A DNA stretch of 64,000 nucleotides from AWTP1-13 sp963814055 (lineage in GTDB: Bacteria > Pseudomonadota > Alphaproteobacteria > Rhizobiales > Hyphomicrobiaceae), in assembly GCA_963814055.1 (NCBI GenBank), contig CAWFBJ010000008.1, positions 1 through 64,000 on the forward strand, given 5' to 3'. Positions 9,653 to 18,448 of the stretch are shown here, in pieces. How positions within the stretch are numbered: the stretch's first letter is position 1; each line of letters starts with the position of its first letter. The translations under genes were made by a program, and so were the position numbers. Under the pieces are notes generated by a model. That model did not search any database and was not told the DNA's origin. It saw only the letters and a program-made list of their open reading frames with translations.

Positions 9653-9662
9653 ATGCTTGCGT
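9650..9662. other. Probable chimeric junction (Acidobacteria-like / alphaproteobacterial)
   Basis: YidC homology stops abruptly at 9652 within a conserved stretch, with no stop codon or insertion-sequence end. From here on gene content and style change to Hyphomicrobiales-like DNA. No inverted repeat, target duplication or integrase marks the point, so an assembly join is likelier than a natural insertion. Confidence 0.65.
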
Positions 9663-10232
9663 TTGGCAAATTCCGTTTTCGTTGCCGGCCTGAGCGGATG
9701 CGCCCTATTTGGCTGCGCGCGTGAATACAACGGCCAAATCTTCGGCGCGCCCGGCTTCAAGCAAGTAAGGGTTCCCCTACCGCAACAGGCGCTGCTCAAA
9801 CCGCAACCCAAGCCTATGTGCACGTTGGAGACTTCTTCGGCGTTACCTCACGGCCAAGTTCAACTGCCCCGCGGCGAACAGACGCGAGTTGCCAGCCTTG
9901 TCATGGACGGAAATGTTGACCGATCAATTTCGTCGAGATCAGCTGCTGCTTCGAACCCGGTTGGCATTCCCATACAAACCGGATTGAGCCTGTCCCAGCG
10001 CGTTAAGCTTGAGTACGAGCGAGATTGCTTCAGTCGAGCTGAGGCCCAAGTCCGGCAGAGGTTGCTAAGGCTGCAGGTGGCTACTGGCGCGATGGTCAAA
10101 GCGATGAAGCGCGCGGAGCGGAGCGGACATTTCCCCGGTCTCGTTACGCTCCCAACTAGCCAACCTTCAGGAACCCGGAGGTTCCGAACGGGCCGGGCGG
10201 ATATGGCAACGGTAATGACGTTACCGCGTTGA
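9657..10232 (+). CDS. Putative lipoprotein, unknown function (5' end uncertain)
   Basis: A 191-residue frame opens at a TTG that coincides with the junction, so the N-terminus may be partial. The start looks like a lipoprotein signal (FVAGLSGC, lipobox cysteine near residue 15). Residues about 105-150 (SLSQRVKLEYERDCFSRAEA) form a charged helix of a type common in Rhizobiales hypothetical proteins. No domain is recognised. The last 50 residues are low-complexity and may be out of frame. Confidence 0.4.
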   Translation: MRLANSVFVAGLSGCALFGCAREYNGQIFGAPGFKQVRVPLPQQALLKPQPKPMCTLETSSALPHGQVQLPRGEQTRVASLVMDGNVDRSISSRSAAASNPVGIPIQTGLSLSQRVKLEYERDCFSRAEAQVRQRLLRLQVATGAMVKAMKRAERSGHFPGLVTLPTSQPSGTRRFRTGRADMATVMTLPR

Positions 10233-10388
10233 TGCTCTCGCGGGCCGGCGCGCCACTATCGGTTGAACTGCGCAAAGGGAGGGCCGGCGCTGGGGGGCGA
10301 ATTGGAGTGCGAACTGCCGTCGCCAAGCCGAGTTCCTAACCGTCGACCCCCTGGGGCGGGTAGGCGGCAATTATGATGCGGCGTTCAC

Positions 10389-10799
10389 TTAGTCCGCGCC
10401 CAAGCATTTGAGTTCCTGTGCTAGGACGGAAACCTCCGACTTGAGCCTAGCCATGACGGCATGAAGAGCTGTGGCAACGTCGCTGATGCGTTTGATCTGC
10501 TCCTCGTGCAGATCGGTGCCGGGTGAGCCAGGAGATCCGATCTCGCCGAGCAATATCACAGCTTTCCGCTCTTCGTTGCTTAGCTCCTGGAAGTTCCCCA
10601 GCGAAAGATAGGCGCTCCTCAGGAAGCTTTGTTTGTCAGTCTCTTCTATCGTCTTGATGCAGTGCTGGAGAACGAATTTGATAATGTCTTTAGGGTGACT
10701 CAGTTCTGCTGCATCACGCACGATGCCATTGCTGGGCTTGTTGAGTGTCGCAACGTATTTGTCCAGGACGTCGCGAGCATCGTATTGAGGAGCACTCAT
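10389..10799 (-). CDS. Hypothetical protein
   Basis: An intact 136-residue, mostly helical soluble protein with no signal peptide. The composition is natural (YDARDVLDKYVATLNKPSNG, a Leu/Lys/Glu-rich C-terminus), which supports a real gene. I recognise no family. It stands alone between two gene-poor stretches, and 10,233-10,388 upstream of its stop holds nothing I can identify. Confidence 0.55.
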   Translation of the reverse strand: MSAPQYDARDVLDKYVATLNKPSNGIVRDAAELSHPKDIIKFVLQHCIKTIEETDKQSFLRSAYLSLGNFQELSNEERKAVILLGEIGSPGSPGTDLHEEQIKRISDVATALHAVMARLKSEVSVLAQELKCLGAD

Positions 10800-10831
10800 T
10801 ACGGCTAATCCATCATGACATTCCAGTTCGT

Positions 10832-10999
10832 CTAGCTGACGCAGCTTTGGCGCCGTGAAGCAAGCTTGCCATCCGCCACAACGTGGCTGGCGCGGATGAT
10901 CCCAGCAGGAAGCGCACCACGCTGTTCCGGAGCGCGCCGCTTATCAGCGCAAACGTTCAGCTCAAGTTCCAACGGATGCGCTAGCTGAATGACGATCAT
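10832..10999 (-). CDS. Small ORF, 55 aa, doubtful
   Basis: An ATG at 10999 opens 55 codons (MIVIQLAHPLELELNVCADK) to TAG at 10832. The start reads like a beta strand with sensible hydrophobic spacing, but there is no clear ribosome-binding site and no recognised family. It is the only candidate in the 10,800-11,118 gap. Confidence 0.22.
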   Translation of the reverse strand: MIVIQLAHPLELELNVCADKRRAPEQRGALPAGIIRASHVVADGKLASRRQSCVS

Positions 11000-11118
11000 T
11001 TGCGCAGGTTGTGGCGGCTGCCCACTGCAGGTTAATTATTCCAAGTCACACGTCAGACGCAATTGACTGACAGTGGACTGATTGATGGGGCGTGTGTGGG
11101 CTGCGCGAGAGAGCGCAT

Positions 11119-11397
11119 ATGGCAAATTTGTATAGCGTATTCGGTCTTTCTCCCGGCGCGAGCAGCGACGCCATCAAGGCTGCCTACTATCGGTTAGCCA
11201 AGCAGTGTCATCCTGATACCCATGCTGGAGAAACGTCTGAGGAACGGATCAGGGAAATCAATCAAGCGTACGAGACGCTGGGTGATCCTATAGCCCGCGC
11301 GAATTATCACGCCGCGCGGCGGAGTAGACAGCTTCGCGTTCCATGTTGCAGGCAGCGATTGCAGCGGGCCATGACGGCGGGTGCGGCTGTGGCGTGA
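11119..11397 (+). CDS. Short J-domain protein
   Basis: Starting at MANLYSVFGLSPGASSDAIK, residues 3-65 make a J domain with the HPD motif (QCHPDTH) and a helix IV-like EINQAYETLGDP. J domains stimulate Hsp70 ATPase. Nothing recognisable follows it, and the last 25 residues (rich in Arg and Cys) may be a read-through of a shifted frame. It is unrelated to the dnaJ at the start of the window. Confidence 0.65.
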   Translation: MANLYSVFGLSPGASSDAIKAAYYRLAKQCHPDTHAGETSEERIREINQAYETLGDPIARANYHAARRSRQLRVPCCRQRLQRAMTAGAAVA

Positions 11398-11724
11398 TGG
11401 TATCTCAAGCGCTGCATGCGCCTAAACCCCTTGGGCTTGGTGTCCGGCCGCTGCGACGCGTGGACAATCAAGGCCAACGCATCGATGAACTCCTCGTGCC
11501 GCTTGGCGGGCAGACCCTCAAGTAATGCGCTCGTCAGCACGATAGACCCGAAGTGGCTGCCGTCGGTGGCTTTAGATGCTCATTAGAGAGCTTCGGCTGA
11601 TGGTTGTGGAGAGTTGTCGTTGGCGGGTCCGGACGAGGGGAGCCGTCTGCTCCTGGGTCCTTCCTCGCTTATGTGCTACGCCAATACATCGTGACAATGG
11701 TCCGATCACCCAATGGAGAACACT
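11398..11724. other. Gene-poor stretch
   Basis: No convincing gene. A minus-strand frame (11307-11540) contains EEFIDALALIVHASQR, which reads like protein, but it has no recognisable start site or family and partly overlaps the J-domain gene. I call nothing here. Confidence 0.4.
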
Positions 11725-11940
11725 ATGGGCAGCAAAACCGATCAGATCAAAGGCTTGGCAAATCAGGCCGCCGGCAAGCTGAAGCAGGGCGTTGGCAAGG
11801 TCACTGGCTCAAAGGAGACGCAGGCAAGAGGCGCGGCGCAAGAGGTCAAGGGCAAAGCGCAACAGACAATGGGAAAGGCCAAATCAGCCGTCAAAGACAC
11901 GGCCAATAAGGTGGCCGACAAGGCCAACAAGAAGCTTTGA
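11725..11940 (+). CDS. CsbD-like stress protein
   Basis: A 71-residue Lys/Ala/Gly-rich protein (MGSKTDQIKGLANQAAGKLK) with the repeating QAxGKxKxxxGKxxG pattern of the CsbD family. These small cytoplasmic proteins are induced by general stress; their molecular role is not known. GGAGAA about 6 bases before the ATG at 11725 makes this start better than the ATG at 11713. Confidence 0.85.
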   Translation: MGSKTDQIKGLANQAAGKLKQGVGKVTGSKETQARGAAQEVKGKAQQTMGKAKSAVKDTANKVADKANKKL

Positions 11941-12040
11941 GCCTGGAATGATTTAGGTCGGGGACGTCGGCATGTCGATTCCGCAGCACAAGAATCTTCG
12001 CTCCGTGGCCAAGCTTCAGGTTGGTTGGAAGTAGCCGACC

Positions 12041-12250
12041 TTATCGGCGTGACAGACCAGCCATCGCAAGAAACGCTTCGCGGTGAACGGCTTTCGCAAG
12101 GTCGGCATCCGCTTGCAACTGCAATTGTATCGCCCGCTGGCGTGTGAGATGCAGCGGCTCCTCCGGTGCGGCTTGCTGCTGCGCCCACGCCCAGAACACC
12201 GGTGCAATAACGACGGCCGGTGGCGAGTTCTTGAGACGCGTTTCGCCCAT
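12041..12250 (-). CDS. Hypothetical protein, 69 aa
   Basis: A small frame beginning MGETRLKNSPPAVVIAPVFW, with a short hydrophobic patch at residues 12-22 and a Gln/Ala-rich helix after it. The composition is plausible for a real small protein, but no family is recognised. Confidence 0.35.
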   Translation of the reverse strand: MGETRLKNSPPAVVIAPVFWAWAQQQAAPEEPLHLTRQRAIQLQLQADADLAKAVHREAFLAMAGLSRR

Positions 12251-12555
12251 TCTTTCACCCCCGCAATGTACGTGCGCAAAAATTCGCTTGAGGATCCCAA
12301 TCTAACGTCAGTTCCATCTTCGCAGTTGGGTTGCGCCTAAGTATGTCCACAACTTTGCCCGGGTAGCGCACAACAAAAGCGCGAACTCTGCTGCAGATCC
12401 GGGCACTGCTGAGCGACGACGTTTGTCTCAGTCGGTGCCGGCTGTGGGAAGTTCTTCTGTGGGGAGGATTGTCGTTGGTGTTTTCGCAAAACCGATCAGC
12501 CGGTCTTTGCTTGGACCGGATTGGCATGTCTTGTGTAATGAGAGGTACAATCAAT
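12251..12555. other. Gene-poor stretch
   Basis: Competing short frames on both strands, none with a recognisable domain or ribosome-binding site. I see no RNA gene or repeat. Confidence 0.4.
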
Positions 12556-12918
12556 CTAGCTGGCGCACCAGTTCGGACGCCTACCACCAGTGTAGGGAGC
12601 ACCGTGCCCTTCCCTAATCATAACGTCTCCCGCGTCCTCACCGTTGAGGAGCAAGTAAGCGCACCCACGGCCCCATTTGCAGTTCCTGCCCGTGGGTTCT
12701 AACCTCGCGTCAGTCGTCTCGATGAGCTCTTTCAGGCGAGCGGCGGCGGCATACCCCGCTTCACGCTCTCTCCCACATTTGGCGAAAAACATCTCGGGGC
12801 TATCGAACCCTAGGAGCCGGTAGCGTTTGCCGTCCATCCTTACTGTATCGCCATCGATCACTACGATTGTCGCAAGCACTGCGGCTAAGATCGTCGCCAT
12901 CTGACGCTGTTGGTACAT
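12556..12918 (-). CDS. Thermonuclease-family (SNase-like) protein
   Basis: A 120-residue protein with a hydrophobic N-terminus (residues 7-22) that may be an export signal, then the SNase-like beta barrel VIDGDTVRMDGKRYRLLGFD-SPE, which carries metal-binding Asp residues. The C-terminus ends with the family's EGHGAPYTGGRR pattern. GGGAG 7 bases upstream supports the ATG at 12918. It is a putative Ca2+-dependent nuclease; the catalytic arginines cannot be assigned by eye. Confidence 0.7.
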   Translation of the reverse strand: MYQQRQMATILAAVLATIVVIDGDTVRMDGKRYRLLGFDSPEMFFAKCGREREAGYAAAARLKELIETTDARLEPTGRNCKWGRGCAYLLLNGEDAGDVMIREGHGAPYTGGRRPNWCAS

Positions 12919-12954
12919 AAAATTGCTCCCTCATGTTGCGAAGCGGCCTGTCCA

Positions 12955-13190
12955 CGCGATCATGCGGCTCGGGATCGAGCGTCGAGAGCCAGTGATCGTA
13001 TGACTCCGGTGGGATGATCACCGGCATGCGGTCGTGGATTCTCGCTCCCAGGTCACCTGACGTCGGTCCAGCTTTCGGAGAATGCCAGCGCGCTCGTGCT
13101 GAACGGTCTGCCTTCGCGCTCCCGCTTCCAGGGTTGTCCGGCCGCCTGGATGCCATTGCGGGACAGTCGTGCGCTAAGCGCCGGCACTAA
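12955..13190 (-). pseudogene. SRAP (HMCES/YedK) remnant
   Basis: Pieces of an SOS-response-associated peptidase survive in two frames: WKREREGRPFSTSALAF, resembling the conserved YEWK...AFAG region, and then DRMPVIIPPESYDHWLS, the family's C-terminal signature. The catalytic N-terminal MCGR segment is absent. It is a decayed gene rather than a single sequencing slip. Confidence 0.6.
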
Positions 13191-13631
13191 AACTGTACAC
13201 ACACCGTAACGCCGCCCTGATACTGAATTGGGCTGCGTATGGATGAGCAGCGGATCTCCGATGTCATGCCAGGTGAGCGAGATATCCTCACCACGTGCAA
13301 CGGCGCGTTCGGTCCAGAAATAGCGTGGATCGCCGGACTTGCTGAACTCGGCATCAACCACGGGGATGGTCGTGTCCACCAGTTCCGCATTGAGCATACC
13401 TTGCACGGTTGTTTGCAGCCAACGCGCCATCGCAATGTTGTCCGCGTAGATCCGCCACTTTTTCTCAGTGAGTTCACTCTTGAGATAGAGGACGTGTCCC
13501 GGACCAGCAGGGGAAAAGATGATGCGCCAGAAGCTGGCATTGGTCGTGTAGTCGTCGCTATCGGTGACGCTCAATCTGATAAATGGATTTTCGCCAGTGA
13601 CGATGACGACATTAGGATCTGCGGTGCTCAT
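13053..13631 (-). CDS. Conserved-looking hypothetical protein
   Basis: From the ATG at 13631 (MSTADPNVVIVTGENPFIRL) about 150 residues read as an ordinary soluble protein with aromatic-rich beta segments (ASFWRIIFSPAGPGHVLYLK, WTERAVARGEDISLTWHDIG). No family is recognised. The last 45 residues overlap the SRAP remnant, so the true C-terminus probably lies near 13190 and the tail is an artefact of a frame change. Confidence 0.5.
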   Translation of the reverse strand: MSTADPNVVIVTGENPFIRLSVTDSDDYTTNASFWRIIFSPAGPGHVLYLKSELTEKKWRIYADNIAMARWLQTTVQGMLNAELVDTTIPVVDAEFSKSGDPRYFWTERAVARGEDISLTWHDIGDPLLIHTQPNSVSGRRYGVCTVLVPALSARLSRNGIQAAGQPWKREREGRPFSTSALAFSESWTDVR

Positions 13632-13799
13632 GGCTTTTCCTTTGTCCGACCCGTGGAGGTTGGCATTTGGCGTCGATCTGGACAACTCGCGTGCGGAGCT
13701 ATCGACAGGGTCGCGAAAAAGACGAATTCGCGATCCATACACTCTTTATCCCGCCACGCGTGCTTCGAAGCAAGTTGGTATGGTTGGGAGTGAGCTTTA

Positions 13800-13833
13800 A
13801 CGCCCCGCGGCCTGATCGGGGCGTTTTGCTTTT
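13800..13833 (+). terminator. Rho-independent terminator
   Basis: An 8-bp GC stem, ACGCCCCG (13800-13807) with CGGGGCGT (13817-13824), has a 9-base loop and is followed by TTTTGCTTTT on the plus strand. No plus-strand gene ends just upstream: the nearest annotated neighbour is on the other strand. Confidence 0.75.
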
Positions 13834-13918
13834 CTGGATTGAGCTTTCGACGTAACTGGATCCGCACATCACAAATTGGGTGGAGGCTCGCTGAGGGCTG
13901 GCATAGAGGGATAATCGC

Positions 13919-14344
13919 ATGGCACGTGTCACAGTCGAAGACTGCGTCGACAAGATTCCCAACAGGTTCGAGCTTGTCCTTATCGCGGCTCATCGGGCGC
14001 GCGCCCTCGCCATCGGCTCGGCCATCACAGTCGAGCCGGAGAACGATAAAAACCCGGTCGTCGCGCTCCGCGAGATCGCCGAAAAGACCGTTTCTCCAGG
14101 CGACATGCGTGAGAGGCTCATTCATTCCATCCAAAAGCAGGTTGAGGTCGATGAGCCAGAGAAGGTCGCTGCCCCGGCGGCGATGCGGGAGTTGCGGCCG
14201 ACATTGGGCCGTGACAATCCGACCACCGATGCGGTCGTGGACACCATGACAGAGGAAGAGCTACTGCGCGGCTTAGAAAGATTGTCGCCCGAGGAGCCGT
14301 CGTCAAAAAGTGAAGGTGGCCCGCTTGGGCCACGCGGGTACTGA
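13919..14344 (+). CDS. rpoZ: RNA polymerase omega subunit
   Basis: A 141-residue protein beginning MARVTVEDCVDKIPNRFELV and containing the omega core AAHRARALAIGSA and NDKNPVVALREIAEKTV, with the acidic C-terminal extension (TMTEEELLRGLERL) typical of alphaproteobacteria. Omega binds the beta' C-terminus and helps assemble the polymerase. Here it is not next to relA/spoT as is usual in this class but is followed by a J-domain gene, so it could be a second copy. Confidence 0.88.
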   Translation: MARVTVEDCVDKIPNRFELVLIAAHRARALAIGSAITVEPENDKNPVVALREIAEKTVSPGDMRERLIHSIQKQVEVDEPEKVAAPAAMRELRPTLGRDNPTTDAVVDTMTEEELLRGLERLSPEEPSSKSEGGPLGPRGY

Positions 14345-14370
14345 AACCGCTCTTTGAAAGGCGTGGAGTT

Positions 14371-14628
14371 GTGGATGCAAATGACCCCTACAAGATCCTT
14401 GGAGTTGCGCCGGACGCAACATGGTACGCCGTACGAGAAGCCTATCTTCAGCTCGTGAAAGTCTATCATCCGGACAGATTTTCAGGAGTTTCGTTGCCGG
14501 TGGAGGTCGTAGACTACCTCGGCGCAAAGGCGCGCAGCGTAAATGCGGCCTATGCAACATTGGAAGGATCTCTCAAGAGCACGTTCAACGCCTCTAACAA
14601 GCAAACAGATCAATTTGCATCAGCATAG
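14371..14628 (+). CDS. Small J-domain protein
   Basis: An 85-residue protein that is almost entirely a J domain: DPYKILGVAPDATWYAVREA, then YHPDRFSG with the HPD motif, ending in a helix with NAAYATLEG. It starts with GTG after GTGGAG, 26 bases after rpoZ on the same strand, so the two may be co-transcribed. An Hsp70 partner role is inferred from the domain only. Confidence 0.75.
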   Translation: MDANDPYKILGVAPDATWYAVREAYLQLVKVYHPDRFSGVSLPVEVVDYLGAKARSVNAAYATLEGSLKSTFNASNKQTDQFASA

Positions 14629-14728
14629 GTGGGATAAGAAGCGCGTCTGACACCCGCACTGGGTCCAATCAAAATCGAAGGTCGCTAGTTCCATGAGCAT
14701 GCAGGCCGCACGGGAGACATCGAGCCGC

Positions 14729-15293
14729 CTATGTCTGCGCAATGAGCGCCATACGATCGCTGCCCCAGAATGGCTCGCCGTCTGAAAGGAAGAAAGGCGA
14801 TCCGAACACGCCCTTGCGGATGGCCTCTTCGTTTTCCCGCACCAATCTGTCCTTGACGTTAGGACTCCGCATGCCTGCTAGCGCCGCGTCGCGCGCTCGA
14901 AACCGATGGAGGCAGCAGCGTCGGCCGCTATCTCGCCATCGCTGGTGGCGAACCCCTCCAGCCAATACTTGCGATAGGCGACCTTGGCGAACGCCACCGC
15001 TTTGGCCGGATCCTGCTGATCGATCCAGTAGAGCACCCGAGACGGCGGCAAGGCATGCTCGGGGAAGTCCGACGGCGCCTTCAGCTCCAGGCCAATTTGG
15101 CGCGCCATGCGCGGTGCGTCGACCTTGATAACGTACTCGCGTTTCAGTGGATGTTCGAGCGGTGACTGCCCGAACGTCTTGTAGCCAAGCAGGAACGGCT
15201 TCCAGGTAACGGGAGGCGGCAGGACATCGATCTGCATCGCCGCCAGGAGCCATACGGTGACGCAAAATCGAAATAGAACTTGATCGGCCTGGT
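14729..15293 (-). CDS. DsbA-family / 2-hydroxychromene-2-carboxylate isomerase-like protein (frameshifted)
   Basis: Three in-order pieces lie in different frames: the start RPIKFYFDFASPYG near 15290-15245, a middle PLKREYVIKVDAPRMARQIG with EGFATSDGEIA, and an end FGSPFFLSDGEPFWGSDRMA. They match the GST-kappa/HCCA isomerase branch of the DsbA superfamily, where the active-site Ser lies in FDFxSPY. Breaks are near 15255 and 14880. It lies 3' of the flavoprotein in the ArsR-controlled unit. A detoxification or isomerase role is likely; the substrate is unknown. Confidence 0.75.
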
Positions 15294-15317
15294 CACCACA
15301 GCGATGCCCTGCGAGAG

Positions 15318-16691
15318 CTAGCTGCAACCGCAGCCCTTGGCGCCGGCCGGCTTGGCGTCCGCATCCTGCTGGCAGCAGGCATCCACTCCAGCCGGAGCAG
15401 GACCGCCGCAACAGCCCTCGCCCTCGGCCGATGCCGTGACGGGTCTGCTGCACACGCCGGTCTCCGGCAGCACGAGCTCGACACGCTCCGCCGCCTCCCT
15501 GTCGCCGGCGATGTCGGCAACGATCGAGCGCACCTGCTCGTAGCCGGTCATCATCAGGAACGTGGGCGCGCGGCCATAAGATTTCATGCCTGCGAAGTAG
15601 AAGCCGGGCTCGGGCTGTGCCAGCTCGCGAGCTCCATGCGGACGCACCGTGCCGCAGCTGTGCAGGTTCGGGTCGATAAGCGGCGCCAGAATGGGTGGAC
15701 ACTCAAGCGCGGGATCAAGAGCAGTGCGCACCTCGCGCAGGAATGACAAATCGGGCCGGAAGCCGGTGGCGACGATCAGCTCATCGGCCTCGACATGACG
15801 GCCGCAGCAAGCCGATCCAGCACCCAGTCTGAGCTTGTCGCCAACGCTCGTGATGTGCGTCAGCCGGAACGCGGTTTCGACACGAACGCTTCCGCCTTGA
15901 ACGAGCTGGGCGAAAACCTTGCCGAGCTCTCCGCGCGCAGAAAGCTTGTCATTGGCGCCGCCACCGAACGACTTTTCCGGCGTGTCCCCGCGCAGAATCC
16001 AAATGATTTCTGTTGCCGGTTCATCTCTTCTTGAGCTGCGCCAGATCGAGGATGGTGCCGACGGCGGAGTGGCCGGCACCAAGGACGGCGACCACCTTGT
16101 TCGCGTAGCGGGAGCGCTGACCGCCGAGGACATCAGGCATGCCGTAGGCGACGCGCTTGCGCGTTGGCGGCTTCGTCGATCGCTTCAAGCCCGTTGACGC
16201 CGGCAGGATTGGGTGTGTCCCAAGTGCCGGAGGCGTCGATCACGGCATCGGCGCGCAACGTGGAGGGTCCCCTACCATTCTGATAGCGGATTTCGAAAGG
16301 CGCGTTTTCCCGGCCCGCCGTCTTGACCTTGTCGAATCCCACGCGCCCCACGGATATGACACGTGCGTCGGTCTGGATGTGCTGGCTCAGCTTCGTTCGG
16401 GTGGCGAGGGGTTCGAGATACTGCGCGACAAGCTCACCCCCTGTCGGATACCGGTCCGGCTCCGGGCTGTTCCAGCCCTCTTCCCGCAACAGGGCCTCCG
16501 CCGCCTTGTCGACGTTGTAGGACCAGGGGGAGAACATGCGTACGTGCGACCACTTCCGAACCGCATGACCCACCGTAGTCGCCCGCCTCGAGCACGACTG
16601 GCTTCAGGCCACGGCCGAGTGCGTGCGCTGCCGCGGCAAGTCCGACCGGTCCCCCGCCTATGATCGCGACTGTCTTTTCGGGGTTCGACAT
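15318..16691 (-). CDS. FAD/NAD(P)-binding flavoprotein with Cys-rich tail, ars-linked type (frameshifted)
   Basis: The N-terminus has a dinucleotide fold (VAIIGGGPVGLAAAAHALG), followed in another frame by HAVRKWSHVRMFSPWSYNVD, a second NAD(P) fold (VVAVLGAGHSAVGT near 16095) and VATGFRPDLSFL. The last 45 residues are Cys-rich (EGCCGGPAPAGVDACC, ending CGCS). Frames change near 16575, 16140 and 16028. Such flavoproteins are often found beside ArsR repressors in arsenic-type loci, and the tail could bind a soft metal; both points are inference here. It begins 42 bases after arsR. The start at 16691 is chosen because GGAAGG abuts the 16700 ATG. Confidence 0.75.
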
Positions 16692-16733
16692 TTCATCCAT
16701 CCTTCCGGTTATACCGAAATTGAGGCAAATTGG

Positions 16734-17060
16734 CTAGGCGGCGGTGTCGGCTTGCTGTCTGATCGTGGCGCAGTCGGCTTCCGTGCAGCACTCCGCCACG
16801 AGGAACTCCACCAGCCCTCGCATCACGGGATAGTTGGCGCGGCAGATCAGTGTCGTCGCGTCGCGTTCCTGACTGACGAGCCCGACGATGATCAGCGTCT
16901 TCAGGTGATGGGAAAGAGTGGACCCGGGGATCGACAGCCGGCTCTGCAGCTTGCCGACGGAGAGACCCGGATCGCCTGCGCGGACCAGCATGCGGTAGAT
17001 CTTCAGCCGCGTCGGATTGCCGAGGGCCTCAAGGCGCGCTGCTGCTTCATCGATCTTCAT
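16734..17060 (-). CDS. ArsR-family transcriptional repressor
   Basis: A 108-residue winged-helix protein: ARLEALGNPTRLKIYRMLVR, then the recognition region STLSHHLKTLIIVGLVSQE. The C-terminus carries a Cys cluster (AECCTEADC) that could be the metalloid or metal sensor. The ATG at 17060 has AGGAGC just upstream, better than the ATG at 17075. It is first in the minus-strand unit with the flavoprotein and diverges from an MFS carrier across an inverted repeat. It should repress both directions until its ligand binds. Confidence 0.85.
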   Translation of the reverse strand: MKIDEAAARLEALGNPTRLKIYRMLVRAGDPGLSVGKLQSRLSIPGSTLSHHLKTLIIVGLVSQERDATTLICRANYPVMRGLVEFLVAECCTEADCATIRQQADTAA

Positions 17061-17097
17061 GCAAGCTCCTAGCATGGTGCAAAGCTCGTCGTCAATT

Positions 17098-17121
17098 ATA
17101 TTTCTAGCATGATGGAAATAT
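17098..17121. promoter_or_regulatory. Putative ArsR operator
   Basis: ATATTTC (17098-17104) and GAAATAT (17115-17121) form a perfect 7-base inverted repeat with a 10-base spacer, in the AT-rich gap between divergent arsR and the MFS gene. Size and symmetry suit an ArsR-family operator. Confidence 0.55.
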
Positions 17122-17129
17122 GATATAGC

Positions 17130-18390
17130 ATGGGCGAACGCCCTCTCTTGAAGTTCCCCGCAATGGCCATCAGCTCTGCCACGTTCGCGCGATCGCCCAG
17201 CAGACTGGTCGCGATCGTCTGCGCCGCACAGGTGCTGGTGCAGATCGGTGCCTTCTTCTGGCCGGCGCTGCTGCCCGGCATGATTCCGCTCTGGCAGCTC
17301 TCCAATAGCGAGGCGGGCTGGATTACGGCCAGCTTTTACGGCGCCTACATGGTTTCGGTGCCCGTGCTGGTGACTTTGACGGACCGCGTGGATCCCAAGC
17401 GCGTCTATCTTTTCGGCGTGGCGGCGACCGTGCTCGGTCACCTGATGTTCGCGCTGTTTGCCGACGGTTTCTGGTCGGCCCTCACGACGCGGGCGCTGAC
17501 CGGCATGGGTTGGGCAGGCACGTACATGACGGGCCTCAAGCTCCTGGCTGATCGGGTCGACGCGAAGATGATGTCGCGCGCCACGGCCGGTCATGCCGCG
17601 AGCATTGGCATTTCGGGTGCCCTTTCGTTTGCTTGTGGCGACCTGATTGCCGCCGCTGCTGGCTGGCGCGCCGCCTTCTTTGCCGCCGCCACGAGCGCCG
17701 CGGTTGCTTGGCTCGCGGTGGCGCTGATCGTTCCCGCGCAAACCGAGCGCGCCACCCCGGTCAAAGACGGACAAGGCCTCTACGATTTCCGGCCCGTGTT
17801 CCGGAACCGGTCGGCGATGGCGTATGCGATCGCCTACTGCATCCACACGCTGGAGATGAGCGCGTTGCGCGGTTGGGGCGTCGCGTTCCTTGGCTACGTC
17901 GCGATAACGACCGGCGCGAGTGCAGCTTCCGTGCTGTCGCCAGCCATCGTCGCTACCGGGCTTGGGCTCATCGGCACCTTCGCGAGCGTTGCCGGCAACG
18001 AAGCCGCCATTCGCTTCGGTCGAAAACGCCTCATCGTGACAGCCATGCTTGCGTCCATCCTGATCGGTGGGAGCGATCGGCTTTGTCGGCAGCACATCTT
18101 ATGCCGTTGCCGTAGTGCTTATCACCGTCTACGGCATCGTCATCTGGCTCGACTCCTCATCCCTCACGGCGGGAACGGCTGGAACAGCCGAGCCTTCGCG
18201 ACGAGGCGCGACCCTCGCCGTGCATTCCATGCTGGGCTATGCGGGAGGCTTTGTCGGCCCGTTGCTGATTGGCTGGACGCTCGATCTGTCCGGCGGAATG
18301 TCGCAAATCGGATGGGGGATATCGTTCCTCTCGGTGGCAATGCTGATGGCTGCTTGCGCTCATCACGTTTTGGCTGATCCGGCCGCGTGA
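17130..18390 (+). CDS. MFS transporter (frameshift near 18,070)
   Basis: A 12-helix MFS protein. The N-terminal half and most of the C-terminal half are in one frame (SPSRLVAIVCAAQVLVQIG through RFGRKRLIVTAMLASILIGG); the last three helices (YAVAVVLITVYGIVIWLDSS to HHVLADPAA) are in another, so one indel near 18,070 splits it. The repaired length, about 420, is normal. It is divergent from arsR across a shared operator, which suggests efflux of the inducer. The start could also be the ATG at 17163. Confidence 0.8.
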
Positions 18391-18448
18391 ACTTGAGGGC
18401 GATCATGGCAGGGGCCACTGAAGGTGGGTAGGGCGTGAGTCGGAAAGG

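Noticed and set aside
9640..9670. Insertion sequence or genomic-island border at the yidC break
   Set aside because: No inverted repeats, target duplication, tRNA or integrase at the point; a chimeric join explains it better.
16734..18095. 453-codon minus-strand frame
   Set aside because: Only the last 108 codons are protein (ArsR); the rest is antisense to the MFS gene and Arg/Gly-rich.
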